A stretch of 33,063 nt of DNA from Microcaldota archaeon (GTDB taxonomy: Archaea > Micrarchaeota > Micrarchaeia > Micrarchaeales > CABMGC01). The notes beneath the pieces are model-generated. The model had not been told where the DNA came from and ran no database searches. It worked only from the letters and a program-made list of their open reading frames with translations. The stretch spans positions 1 through 33,063 of the forward strand of contig JAJZMZ010000017.1 of the NCBI GenBank assembly GCA_021848095.1, read 5' to 3'. A program made the translations under genes and the position numbers. Below, piece by piece: positions 24,479 through 32,520 of this stretch. How positions within the stretch are numbered: position 1 is the stretch's first letter; every line of letters starts with the position of its first letter.

Positions 24479-24501
24479 GGGTGCGATCCCCGCAGAGTCC
24501 A
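24479..24501 (+). repeat. Direct repeat, displaced copy of tRNA-Ala 3' end (candidate attR)
   Basis: Carries the tRNA's CGCAGAGTCCA end and the GGGTGCGA of its T arm, including the unusual G55. There is no D arm, anticodon arm or 5' acceptor strand upstream, so it is not a tRNA gene. Confidence 0.7.
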
Positions 24502-24580
24502 AACTTCTTTTTATTGTAAATAAATTTAGTCTAAAAAGCAACTAATTTATAATTTATTTGATAAGTAAATATGCGATTAT

Positions 24581-25001
24581 ATGAACGAATTTAGACCATA
24601 CCTATTTTTTAATAAGAATTCTGAAGAAGCATTAAAACTTTACAAAGAATGTTTTGGTGGAGAAATAAGTGAAGTCAATAGAGTTTCAGACACTCCAATG
24701 AAAGATAAGATGCCTCAAGAATTACAAAATAAATTATGTATGCTCGCTTTAAAAGTGGGACAGTGAAGTTTAGCGTATCTGATTGGATGCATCCGACAAG
24801 AGCATATAACAAAGGAAATAATGTTTCATTGTTATTTGAAAGCACTCCTGAAGAGGTAAAAGAGTTTTCGGGATTCTAGCAGTAGATGCAGATAATGATA
24901 CAATAGAGAATTTAAGAGAGGAGTTTTTTGGTTATTATGGTGCATTAACTGATAAATTTGGCATATGTTGGATGTTTAGATCAGATACCAAGAAACAATA
25001 A
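24581..25001 (+). pseudogene. Broken VOC/PhnB-like glyoxalase-family gene
   Basis: The first frame reads MNEFRPYLFFNKNSEEALKLYKECFGGEI, the typical start of the PhnB/'3-demethylubiquinone methyltransferase-like' VOC family, then stops at 24766. The homology continues in other frames: KFSVSDWMHPTRAYNKGNNVSLLFESTPEEV, ending at a stop near 24879, and VDADNDTIENLREEFFGYYGALTDKFGICWMF, ending at 25001. At least two lesions therefore break a roughly 140-residue protein; residues around the second break also look lost. All three pieces keep family-like order (GN.VSL, E..EE., G.LTDKFGI.WMF), so decay looks recent. Sequencing error is an alternative. Confidence 0.8.
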
Positions 25002-25121
25002 TTAAAGGAGTTTAGAATGTAAAATAAAGATATTTCTAAAATTTATATAAATAATAATGAATAAATTGAATTTAATGAAGATTTATATATCTGATAACAC
25101 AAAAAATAACTTTGTGAAAAT

Positions 25122-25877
25122 ATGGCAGTTAAACAAATAAATTCTGAGCAAAACAAAAAAACAAAAGCGCATAATGAATATATAGCTATGCTAATTAAAG
25201 GAGATTTTCATGCTGCGGGTGTAGTAGCAGAGTATTATGAATTAAGTAATAAAGAAAAAAAATTAATAATAGTTGAATCGTATGAAAAGTGTTTTACAGA
25301 TAGGAAATTTTTTCAAGCAGCAAATATTGCAAAGTACGGTGGACTTGAAAAAGAAAAACAGATGTTAGCTGCAGAAATGGCTTATGACGTATTAATGGAT
25401 AAAAAATACTTTGAAGTAGCTGCGCGTGTTGCAAAAGAACACGGTTTGGGAGTAAAAAAACAAAGATCAGCAGCAAAAATGTTTTTTAAAATGTGTATGG
25501 AAAATAAAGATTACCAATTTGCAGTATATGCTGCTTCAGAATTTGATTTAGGAAAAGATGTAGTACAGTTTGTTGCATTGAAATTTTATAAAATTCTTTT
25601 TAATAATGATATGTTCATAGCTGCTGCGCGAGTAGCAAAAGAAAATGGATTAAAAAAAGAAGATGAACAAATTGCTGCGTGTAGAGGTTATGAAAAGGAA
25701 CTGATTAATGGAAATTTTGATAATGCAGAATATGTTGCAAGATATCATAATTTAAACGAAAACCAAAAACTTATTGCAACAACTAGGGCATATGTAATTT
25801 GCAATTATAAAGGAAATTTAAATAGAGCCCAAAAAATAGCTTCTAATAATGAACTTAATAAAATACATAGGATATGA
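25122..25877 (+). CDS. Alpha-solenoid protein with 34-residue repeats, unknown function
   Basis: After about 23 polar residues, the 251-residue protein is six tandem helical repeats of 34-35 residues plus a partial seventh, consensus 'xxxxxFxxAAxVAKExGLxKEKQxxAAxxxYxxL'. Examples are FFQAANIAKYGGLEKEK, YFEVAARVAKEHGLGVKK and MFIAAARVAKENGLKKED. The length and helix-turn-helix pattern resemble TPR, but the fixed TPR positions (W4-G8-Y11-A20-P32) are not matched, so I do not name the family. It has no signal peptide, so it is likely a cytoplasmic scaffold. TTTATATAT (25082-25090) is a fitting TATA box and GTGA lies 4 nt before the ATG. Confidence 0.8.
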   Translation: MAVKQINSEQNKKTKAHNEYIAMLIKGDFHAAGVVAEYYELSNKEKKLIIVESYEKCFTDRKFFQAANIAKYGGLEKEKQMLAAEMAYDVLMDKKYFEVAARVAKEHGLGVKKQRSAAKMFFKMCMENKDYQFAVYAASEFDLGKDVVQFVALKFYKILFNNDMFIAAARVAKENGLKKEDEQIAACRGYEKELINGNFDNAEYVARYHNLNENQKLIATTRAYVICNYKGNLNRAQKIASNNELNKIHRI

Positions 25878-26000
25878 GTATTTAAATTAAATAAGAATAA
25901 ATTAAGATTAAGGTATATATATTCGATATACAAGTAATTATATAATACGATGAGTTATATACAGTATAGAATTAAAATATCATAATCTAGGACTGAATTA

Positions 26001-29000
26001 ATGGTTAGAAGTTTTTATAAAAGGAAAAAGGATAAACAACTTATATTATTAAATAAAGTTTTACTTATAATTCTTATTGGTATAATTTTAATACCTGTTA
26101 TTTTTACAATAAATAAAACAACTACAACTAATAGTAGCAACATTCATTTAATAAAAAATAATAATATTACGAATAGAACAAATGAGAATACATCAAATAG
26201 AAAGATATTAAATGTACAAAAACAAACAGAAACAGAGGCACAACTACAAGCATTTGATGCAAAATATTACTCTTATTATGATGTTTTATTAATATGTAAT
26301 CCTGCAAGCCAAGAAAGTGAAAATGTTTGTAATTACTTTAAAAATGCAAGAATAAATGAGGGATTTAACACATCTCACGTTCTTAATTTGACTAATATTC
26401 CTAACTCTGAGTATGTTAATAACACGGTGACAAACTCGATATTGCTTCAGATAAAAAATAAATTAGCAATTACACCAAATATACAATATATAGTAACAAC
26501 AGTAGGAGTACCACTCGATGATAACGCATATACAAATCCATACATTGGTGTTGGAGCATCAATAGATTCGCTTATTGCAGATAACTTAACAAACAATCCA
26601 GTAGATTTGTGTGGTAATTGTGCAGGTAGTGTTAGTAATCCGTATTATGGTAGTCTTGAATACGGCTTTGGTGCAGGTGAATTAATAAATCAGTATACTT
26701 TAGAACAAATAGTATTCAATAATTCAAATCCTTCATATAGAGGGATGTATATAGTAACAAGATTAGATGGGCCAACACAACAAAGTATATATAATCTTAT
26801 AAATGATGCATCTAATGCGAAAGACGCATATAGTAGCGGCAATATACTTTTAGTTGGAAATACAAGTGGGTATTTAACTGATAGTTTAGAATATGAGATG
26901 GTAGACTCAAATTCACTTTTAAATGATATTCCTAAAAATACTACATATGTACTAAATACTTTTCCAATAGGTAATAAAGGATTATCAGGGTATATTTCGT
27001 GGGGTTCAAATTGTGGTTGCAACGCAGGTCAGAATTCTAGTAAATGGAATTATGGTTTTGTCCCAGGAGCTATTGGCGAGACATATGTTTCTTCTAGCGC
27101 AAGAACTCTTTTACAATATCCATGGACTGGAGGTCAATCACTAATATCAGATTTAATACTTGACAACATAACAGGGGTAAGTGGATATGTTAGTGAACCA
27201 TTTACTACTTGTTTAGAACAATCAGATCTACTTCTTCCATTATATTATGGGGGTTTGACATTAGGAGATGCTTTTTACGCGGCTATGCCATGTCTAGAAT
27301 GGAAAAATGTAGTTATAGGAGACCCTAAGGCACACGTATTTACATTTGACGCAACACAACCAGTACTTTCTACGTTAATAACAAATGTTTCAACAACAAA
27401 TATTAAAACTGGTGAAAATCTTACGATTACTTTAAAAGTATATAACGAAACTGTATATTATGATAATGAAAGTGAATCAGGATCAACGACATATTTAGCA
27501 TCTTTAAGAACAGGTCAATCTAGTTCTTGTTCGCAGGATAGTAATTACACCAAAGGAATAGGATCTTTTGGTATAGGAGTGTATACTCGTAGTATTAATA
27601 TAACTCCAAATAGTACAGAGTATTATTGTTTTTATGTACAACAACAAGGACACAATGTAGGTACAGGTGCAATTATTTATGCACCGGTACAATATTCGCC
27701 TACAGTTTTAGTAAAGTATAACTCGCAGAATATTTCTACAAGTACCTCAACAAGTACAAGCACCAGTACTTCGACTTCGGTTCAGACAACAACACCTACT
27801 ACAAAAACCACTACATCTACAAGTACTTCGACTTCGGCATTAACTACTCAGACTACAACTTCAACAAGTACAAGCACTAGTACTTCTACTAGCACCTCGA
27901 CTTTAATTACTACTAGTACATTACCAGTTATCACAACCCCAACAACTACAACAATTCCACAAATTACGTCTAACTTAAATAACTTTTTTCAAAATTCAAA
28001 TGCAAATATTGGAATTGCACCACAACTTACTTCAATATATGGAGAATTTGATAATGGGAAAAATGTATTTGATTTTTATGATAACTTCAATGGAAAAATA
28101 TTGGGCACTGTTTGGAATACAGTACAATCATGCCAATACGGGATAGCCGTAAATAATGGAGCTAGTATAAATACATCCTACTGCCCATACCAATATTCAG
28201 GTGTTCCGTCCCCAATAACTTCACCCAATAATGGAATAATATTATCATATGTTAAAAATGTTAAAGGAACAGGAACGGTTATATGGTGCTGGTTACATAA
28301 TGGAGGTTATTGCGGTCCGAGTGAAAATATTCAGAACGGAAGTGTTTACCTATATTCAGATGCTCCAGGAAATGATCTGAATTTATACGCGATAGATATA
28401 TTGACATCTAATAATATAACTTCGTTCAAAGATTACACATTAAATTTCATAGGAATAGCCACATACCCACCAAATGGAGTAATGCCAACAGTAAAAACAG
28501 GAGGTATTTATAACTCTGGAAATGGAGTTTGTGGAAGTATTCCGAGCTCATTAAAATCTGAAACCGAATACTGTATACCAATAAGTATTCAAAATACTCA
28601 GACTGTAGCGATGAAGAGTGGATCTGATTTAATGATACCGTTTAATTCATTAAATTACTCGAATTACTTAGCTACAACTTTACAAAATATTTATTTATAT
28701 AATAAAACTTCTGGAAGTACAGCTCCTGCATGGATTCAAGGAAACGCATCTAACGGAGCACAGTATACTAACTTAAATATGGTAAATAATGTTAGTCTTT
28801 GGGTAAAACTTCCTGAAACACTGCAAGGAACAAGTATAGACAATAATTGGGTAATAGGCGTAGGAGGTATAGGAATACAACAAACCACTTCAACAACCAC
28901 AACCGCTCCGATAGGTGGCGGAGGAGGTGGGGGCGGTGGAGGAGCAGCCGCTGGTGGTGGATTACCACACCCTACCGTAATTGGAACTGAATATGGTTAT

Positions 29001-30320
29001 TTAGTAACAAACATAGGAGTCCCTGCAACATTTACATTTGATTATTGTGGTCAGAATGTATTCAGTACATTAAACTTTATAAGTCCTGATTCTGCAGGAA
29101 TTACATTAAATAATCAACCATATACATTAAACTTAAATACTCAACCGATAGAGGTATTAGGAAACACTAAATGTAGTATGCAGTTGTATAACGTTTCGTA
29201 CATACCATTACAACAAACAGTTGCAATAAAGTTCTTTGAAAATAACGTACAGAGTAGCTCAAATACAACTAAACTTCAAAATAGTACTGTAAATACTAGT
29301 ACAAGTACTGGAACAACTAATTTAATAAATACAACAAAAGCTTCAACAAGTAACTTCACAGTAATACAAAATTCTGGAAAGAACTTCTCAGTAACAAATA
29401 CAAACTCATTCGGTTCAACATTTAATTTGAATGCTTCTTCTCCAATAACTATTTATCAAACAGGAAGTAGCTATAAGTCAGTAGATGTTGTACTTTCTTC
29501 TGAAACAGAAGCAAATGCAACTGTAAATATAAATATTCCAAAAATAAATTATACAGTACCTAAAGGATATTCTAAGTTATTAACAATATTTAACTTAACT
29601 GTAAAAAGCAACTCTAACTCATTAAAAATAAGTACAAATATGTCTTATCAGTGTAGTATTCCAGAAAGTAAGATAAAACCATATGTATTTGAGAATAACA
29701 CATGGGTTCAATTAAAGAATTATTCAATAAATGCAAATCGTTGTATAATTACTGTTTACATACCAAAAGACCCAATAATAGGAATTTTTGAGAATATAAC
29801 TGTACAAACTACAACAGCAACAACAACGATTAAAAATATCTTGACTACAACAACACAAAGCGGTAACGCTACAGTTACAGTAAAATCAAGCAATAACTCT
29901 AAATCAGTATTTGGAGATATTTTAGTTGTAATAACAGTAATAGTGGCTTTATCGATTATTTACTTACTTTATAAAATCTTTGAAGATAGAAAAGCTTCGA
30001 ATATTAGCTCAGAAGGTATTAAAGAAATTAGAGAACAGAAACAAGATACAAAAATAGAAAAGACAGATAATGAAACATGGTTTGATGATGAAGATGAAGA
30101 AGAAACTTCTGATGAATATAATAACGACAATAATAATTTAGATGAAGAAAGTAATGATAGTATAAATAATGAAGGTATAGATAAGGAAACTATAAATAAT
30201 GAAACCGCATCAGAAGATAATAACAAAATTAATGAAGAGGATGAATCTTCTTCTAAGGAATATATAAATGAAGAAACTACACAAACAGATACTGAAGAAA
30301 CAACAGAGAGTAATGAATAA
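26001..30320 (+). CDS. Large membrane-anchored surface protein with TIGR03790-like domain
   Basis: 1439 residues. A basic start and hydrophobic segment (KVLLIILIGIILIPVIFTI, about 18-36) act as signal or anchor. Residues about 75-450 match my recollection of the TIGR03790 family: RINEGFNTSHVL, YIVTTVGVPL, IDSLIAD, RLDGPTQQSIYNLI, FVPGAIGETYVSSSART, GVSGYVSEPF and WKNVVIGDPKAHVF. A Ser/Thr 'STSTST' linker spans about 579-642. A beta-rich region follows with DUF2341-like segments (FYDNFNGKILGTVWN, VSLWVKLPETL). A Gly-rich stretch near 972-985 precedes a further beta domain. A membrane helix (ILVVITVIVALSIIYLLYKIF, about 1307-1327) leads to a very acidic cytoplasmic tail. The tail continues in frame beyond the stop. 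Confidence 0.85.
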   Translation: MVRSFYKRKKDKQLILLNKVLLIILIGIILIPVIFTINKTTTTNSSNIHLIKNNNITNRTNENTSNRKILNVQKQTETEAQLQAFDAKYYSYYDVLLICNPASQESENVCNYFKNARINEGFNTSHVLNLTNIPNSEYVNNTVTNSILLQIKNKLAITPNIQYIVTTVGVPLDDNAYTNPYIGVGASIDSLIADNLTNNPVDLCGNCAGSVSNPYYGSLEYGFGAGELINQYTLEQIVFNNSNPSYRGMYIVTRLDGPTQQSIYNLINDASNAKDAYSSGNILLVGNTSGYLTDSLEYEMVDSNSLLNDIPKNTTYVLNTFPIGNKGLSGYISWGSNCGCNAGQNSSKWNYGFVPGAIGETYVSSSARTLLQYPWTGGQSLISDLILDNITGVSGYVSEPFTTCLEQSDLLLPLYYGGLTLGDAFYAAMPCLEWKNVVIGDPKAHVFTFDATQPVLSTLITNVSTTNIKTGENLTITLKVYNETVYYDNESESGSTTYLASLRTGQSSSCSQDSNYTKGIGSFGIGVYTRSINITPNSTEYYCFYVQQQGHNVGTGAIIYAPVQYSPTVLVKYNSQNISTSTSTSTSTSTSTSVQTTTPTTKTTTSTSTSTSALTTQTTTSTSTSTSTSTSTSTLITTSTLPVITTPTTTTIPQITSNLNNFFQNSNANIGIAPQLTSIYGEFDNGKNVFDFYDNFNGKILGTVWNTVQSCQYGIAVNNGASINTSYCPYQYSGVPSPITSPNNGIILSYVKNVKGTGTVIWCWLHNGGYCGPSENIQNGSVYLYSDAPGNDLNLYAIDILTSNNITSFKDYTLNFIGIATYPPNGVMPTVKTGGIYNSGNGVCGSIPSSLKSETEYCIPISIQNTQTVAMKSGSDLMIPFNSLNYSNYLATTLQNIYLYNKTSGSTAPAWIQGNASNGAQYTNLNMVNNVSLWVKLPETLQGTSIDNNWVIGVGGIGIQQTTSTTTTAPIGGGGGGGGGGAAAGGGLPHPTVIGTEYGYLVTNIGVPATFTFDYCGQNVFSTLNFISPDSAGITLNNQPYTLNLNTQPIEVLGNTKCSMQLYNVSYIPLQQTVAIKFFENNVQSSSNTTKLQNSTVNTSTSTGTTNLINTTKASTSNFTVIQNSGKNFSVTNTNSFGSTFNLNASSPITIYQTGSSYKSVDVVLSSETEANATVNINIPKINYTVPKGYSKLLTIFNLTVKSNSNSLKISTNMSYQCSIPESKIKPYVFENNTWVQLKNYSINANRCIITVYIPKDPIIGIFENITVQTTTATTTIKNILTTTTQSGNATVTVKSSNNSKSVFGDILVVITVIVALSIIYLLYKIFEDRKASNISSEGIKEIREQKQDTKIEKTDNETWFDDEDEEETSDEYNNDNNNLDEESNDSINNEGIDKETINNETASEDNNKINEEDESSSKEYINEETTQTDTEETTESNE
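27735..27945 (+). repeat. Ser/Thr-coding low-complexity repeat tract
   Basis: Tandem AGTACTTCGACTTCGG-like and CAACAAGTACAAGCAC-like units encode the 'TSTSTS' linker. AGTACTTCGACTTCGG occurs twice (near 27765 and 27820) and TCAACAAGTACAAGCAC twice (near 27747 and 27859), evidence of internal duplication. Units are in multiples of three, so length change would keep the frame. Confidence 0.7.
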
Positions 30321-30443
30321 AGTAGTAACAATGAAACCTCTAATGAAAATAGCGACTCTTACGAAAGTAATACCAAGGAAGAAGTAAGCGAAACAAAATC
30401 TGAAACTGACTATAAAACAGACAGTGATGAAGACAGTATTTAA
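30321..30443 (+). pseudogene. In-frame continuation of the acidic tail after a TAA stop
   Basis: Directly after the TAA at 30318-30320 the same frame stays open for 40 codons (SSNNETSNENSDSYESNTKEE...KTDSDEDSI) and then stops at 30441-30443. Composition is the same Ser/Glu/Asn/Asp-rich tail. It looks like former coding sequence cut off by a recent nonsense change, or sequence translated by readthrough. Confidence 0.6.
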
Positions 30444-30466
30444 AAGTTATATTTTTAAAAAGTATA

Positions 30467-30541
30467 CGGGCCCGGTGGGATTTGAACCCACGACTTAAAG
30501 GTTAAAAGCCTTCCACTCTGGCCAAGCTGAGTTACGGACCC
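30467..30541 (-). tRNA. tRNA-Lys(TTT)
   Basis: On the minus strand: acceptor GGGTCCG/CGGGCCC (one G-T pair), D stem ACTC/GAGT with loop AGCTTGGCCA, anticodon stem GAAGG/CCTTT with loop CTTTTAA (anticodon TTT), T stem GTGGG/CCCAC with canonical loop TTCAAAT, discriminator G. No intron and no encoded CCA. It lies between the surface protein gene and the convergent-side DHH gene. Confidence 0.95.
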
Positions 30542-30618
30542 ATAATATGCGTATTATATGTTCAAAAACAAATAAAAACACTTGTTTATTTTTATTTAAG
30601 TATAATTCAACTATAAAA

Positions 30619-31623
30619 CTATTTATTACTTTTTGAAATGAACTTTTGCGATACTTCTTCTAACACTTTATTGAATGCTAGCTTTATTGCTTCTTTCTTA
30701 CTACCATATGCTCCGGCTGCACAAGGATGACCACCGCCAGTTCCATTTAGAATGTTCCCTATAGGTTCCATTAATTTTCCTAAATGAATATTTAATTCTT
30801 TATCTAGAGGTGATCGCAGCCTTGTTGAAATTGAAACTTCGTTTTCATGTACAGAATAAAAAATTGAAAAATCAGCCCCAGCATTTAAAGCAGCTTCAGC
30901 GGCAAGGTTTGCATGATGCATTGCCATGCCACTAACTACCAAATATCTACCTTTTTGTGTTATTCTTGCATTTAATAAATCAATAAGAATATTTTTTCTG
31001 GAGATAGGACTAGATAATTGTTGAGCAGAAATTGCTTCTGAGTATCTCAAACCAGAATTTTTTAAAAGTTCTGATATTTGAAGAAATGTTAATGGAGAAG
31101 AGTTTTGAAAGTTAGCACTATCTGAAACTATACCGTTAAGAAGAAGTATTGAGTCATTATTATCAAGATTTACTTTTAACTTCTTTAAAACTTCATAAAT
31201 TATGCTTGATGTGGAGTTATATGCTTCATCATTAAAGATAAATTGGTTTGAGTAATAATTAGGATTAGATGGAAGTTCGTGATGATCTATAAACAAAACT
31301 TCTGCTTTGGAAGACATAATGGATTCTTTTTCTTTGCTTAGTAACTCAAATCTATTTGAATCCAATACAATAATAAACTCAACATTTTTTCTAGAAAAAT
31401 TAGTTATTGTTTTATTTAATTGAAGGTTTTCTAATAATTTAGATGAGTTTTTGGTTATAAAATCAGGCGTGCTTATTTCCACATTTTTAAAAAAGTTGCT
31501 TAAAGGTATAGAAGAGCCAATACAGTCTCTGTCACCAATACTGTGAAATGTTATTAATGTATTTTTATCTTTTCTGTCTGTTATAAATTTGGCTAATTCT
31601 TCTATACTCTTTAATCTCTTCAC
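30619..31623 (-). CDS. DHH/DHHA1-family phosphoesterase
   Basis: 334 residues with all DHH-superfamily metal motifs: HSIGDRDCIGS (H27, D31, D33), VLDSN (D88), FIDHHELPSN (D113-H114-H115), and GIVSDSANFQ (D168). The C-terminal DHHA1 signature is GTGGGHPCAAGAYGSK. Family members are RecJ-like or NrnA-like exonucleases acting on single-stranded DNA or short RNA, or cyclic dinucleotide phosphodiesterases. This two-domain size fits the NrnA/archaeal RecJ-like group, but the substrate cannot be chosen from sequence. Its start overlaps the prefoldin beta stop by 4 nt (ATGA), so the two are translationally coupled. Confidence 0.9.
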   Translation of the reverse strand: MKRLKSIEELAKFITDRKDKNTLITFHSIGDRDCIGSSIPLSNFFKNVEISTPDFITKNSSKLLENLQLNKTITNFSRKNVEFIIVLDSNRFELLSKEKESIMSSKAEVLFIDHHELPSNPNYYSNQFIFNDEAYNSTSSIIYEVLKKLKVNLDNNDSILLLNGIVSDSANFQNSSPLTFLQISELLKNSGLRYSEAISAQQLSSPISRKNILIDLLNARITQKGRYLVVSGMAMHHANLAAEAALNAGADFSIFYSVHENEVSISTRLRSPLDKELNIHLGKLMEPIGNILNGTGGGHPCAAGAYGSKKEAIKLAFNKVLEEVSQKFISKSNK

Positions 31624-31982
31624 TGTTGTCCCTGTCCAGCTTTATATATTTGAGTTAACTTCTCATTAAGCTGTTTGTCTTTGCTTTTCATTTCTGTATA
31701 TTGTTTATTCATTGATTGTAAACGTATCTCGACCATTGAGTGCTTATCATCAATATCTGTTTTTGCTTTATCTTTTGAGCTTTCTATTATTACATTGCCA
31801 ACTGTTAGAAATATCTTTCCTGATGACTTTTCAATTTCCTCTTTAGCACGTTCTAGTTCTATTTTTTGAGACTGCATTTGTTCTATTTGCATAGCTACGC
31901 TTCTCATTTGTTCTTGAAGAAGTTGGTAATCCTTCAATAATTTCTCTATTTCTTCCATTCCTGCTTGGTTCTGTGTTGCCAT
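31620..31982 (-). CDS. pfdB: Prefoldin beta subunit
   Basis: The 120 residues form two long coiled-coil helices (MEEIEKLLKDYQLLQEQMRSVAMQIEQ and MVEIRLQSMNKQYTEMKSKDKQ) joined by a beta-hairpin segment (KIFLTVGNVIIESSK). This matches archaeal prefoldin beta in order and length. Prefoldin is a hexameric co-chaperone that passes unfolded proteins to the thermosome; the alpha subunit is not in the window. GGTAA 5 nt before the ATG is a good ribosome binding site. It is upstream of the DHH gene with a 4-nt overlap. Confidence 0.93.
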   Translation of the reverse strand: MATQNQAGMEEIEKLLKDYQLLQEQMRSVAMQIEQMQSQKIELERAKEEIEKSSGKIFLTVGNVIIESSKDKAKTDIDDKHSMVEIRLQSMNKQYTEMKSKDKQLNEKLTQIYKAGQGQQ

Positions 31983-32132
31983 TTAATTACCTATAAAGTA
32001 TTGGTAAATAAACCTATTTATATAATTCCATTAGATATTTTATATTGAAATTTAAGATAAATTTATGATTTAATGAACTGAAATGTGACCGTTTAGATTA
32101 ATAATATTAAACTATTGATAAGATATGATAAC

Positions 32133-32516
32133 ATGGATAAAAAAGATAAAAATAATTATAATAAATTAACTAAAGAGGAAGAAGATGTAATCGTAAGAAA
32201 AGGCACTGAAATGCCTTTTTCAGGAGAGTATGAACACGAAAATAGAAAAGGCATTTATATTTGTAAAAGATGTAATGCTCCATTGTACAAATCAGACGAT
32301 AAGTTTGATGCAAACTGCGGATGGCCAAGTTTTGATCAAGAAATAAAAGGAGCTGTTAAAAGAGTACCAGACCCAGATGGAGAAAGAACAGAGATACAGT
32401 GTGCAAACTGTGGAGCACATTTAGGACATGTATTTTTAGGAGAGAGATTTACAAAAAAGAATACAAGACACTGTGTAAACTCAATATCAATGAAGTTTAT
32501 ACCTGATAAAAATTGA
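32133..32516 (+). CDS. msrB: Peptide-methionine (R)-S-oxide reductase
   Basis: The start at ATG 32133 (127 residues) is preferred over the ORF-track TTG at 32115. The protein has the MsrB zinc site CKRCNAP and CANCGAH, the substrate motif CGWPSFDQ, HLGHVF, and the catalytic cysteine in RHCVNSISMKF. It reduces methionine-R-sulfoxide in oxidised proteins. It is followed 4 nt later by msrA, so both stereoisomers are repaired from one transcript. A TGAT element lies just before the ATG. Confidence 0.95.
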   Translation: MDKKDKNNYNKLTKEEEDVIVRKGTEMPFSGEYEHENRKGIYICKRCNAPLYKSDDKFDANCGWPSFDQEIKGAVKRVPDPDGERTEIQCANCGAHLGHVFLGERFTKKNTRHCVNSISMKFIPDKN

Positions 32517-32520
32517 TTTT

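Larger units (their letters stand above)
23458..24501 (+). mobile_element. Small tRNA-bounded integrated island carrying a VapBC pair
   Basis: The last 23 nt of the tRNA-Ala gene (23458-23480) recur at 24479-24501 with two adjacent mismatches (GCGAATCCCGC versus GCGATCCCCGC), in the same orientation. This is the layout of attL in an intact tRNA 3' end and attR as the displaced copy. Between them lie a vapB-like and a vapC-like gene whose sequence is visibly less AT-rich than the flanks, and non-coding DNA. No integrase gene is inside, so the element is either degenerate, non-autonomous, or mobilised in trans. A relic of tandem tRNA duplication is the alternative. Confidence 0.6.

Noticed and set aside
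24479-24502. A second tRNA-Ala gene
   Set aside because: Only the 3' 23 nt are present; no acceptor 5' strand, D arm or anticodon arm upstream.
24581-24766. Stand-alone 61-residue gene from the ORF track
   Set aside because: It is the first fragment of a VOC/PhnB-like gene whose continuation lies in other frames downstream.
25015-25121. GGAG followed by ATG-TAA near 25016-25023 and a 27-codon ORF starting near 25057
   Set aside because: The first is a start-stop with no coding content; the second overlaps the solenoid start and has no supporting signal.
27735-27945. CRISPR-like array
   Set aside because: Repeats are in-frame Ser/Thr codons inside a long CDS, with no regular spacers.
29969-30331. 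Minus-strand Ser-rich 120-residue ORF
   Set aside because: Reverse complement of the acidic GAA/GAT tail reads as TTC/ATC/TCT; a shadow of the surface protein.
32115-32132. TTG start for msrB
   Set aside because: ATG 32133 is 6 codons downstream with a TGAT element before it, and no conserved residues are lost.
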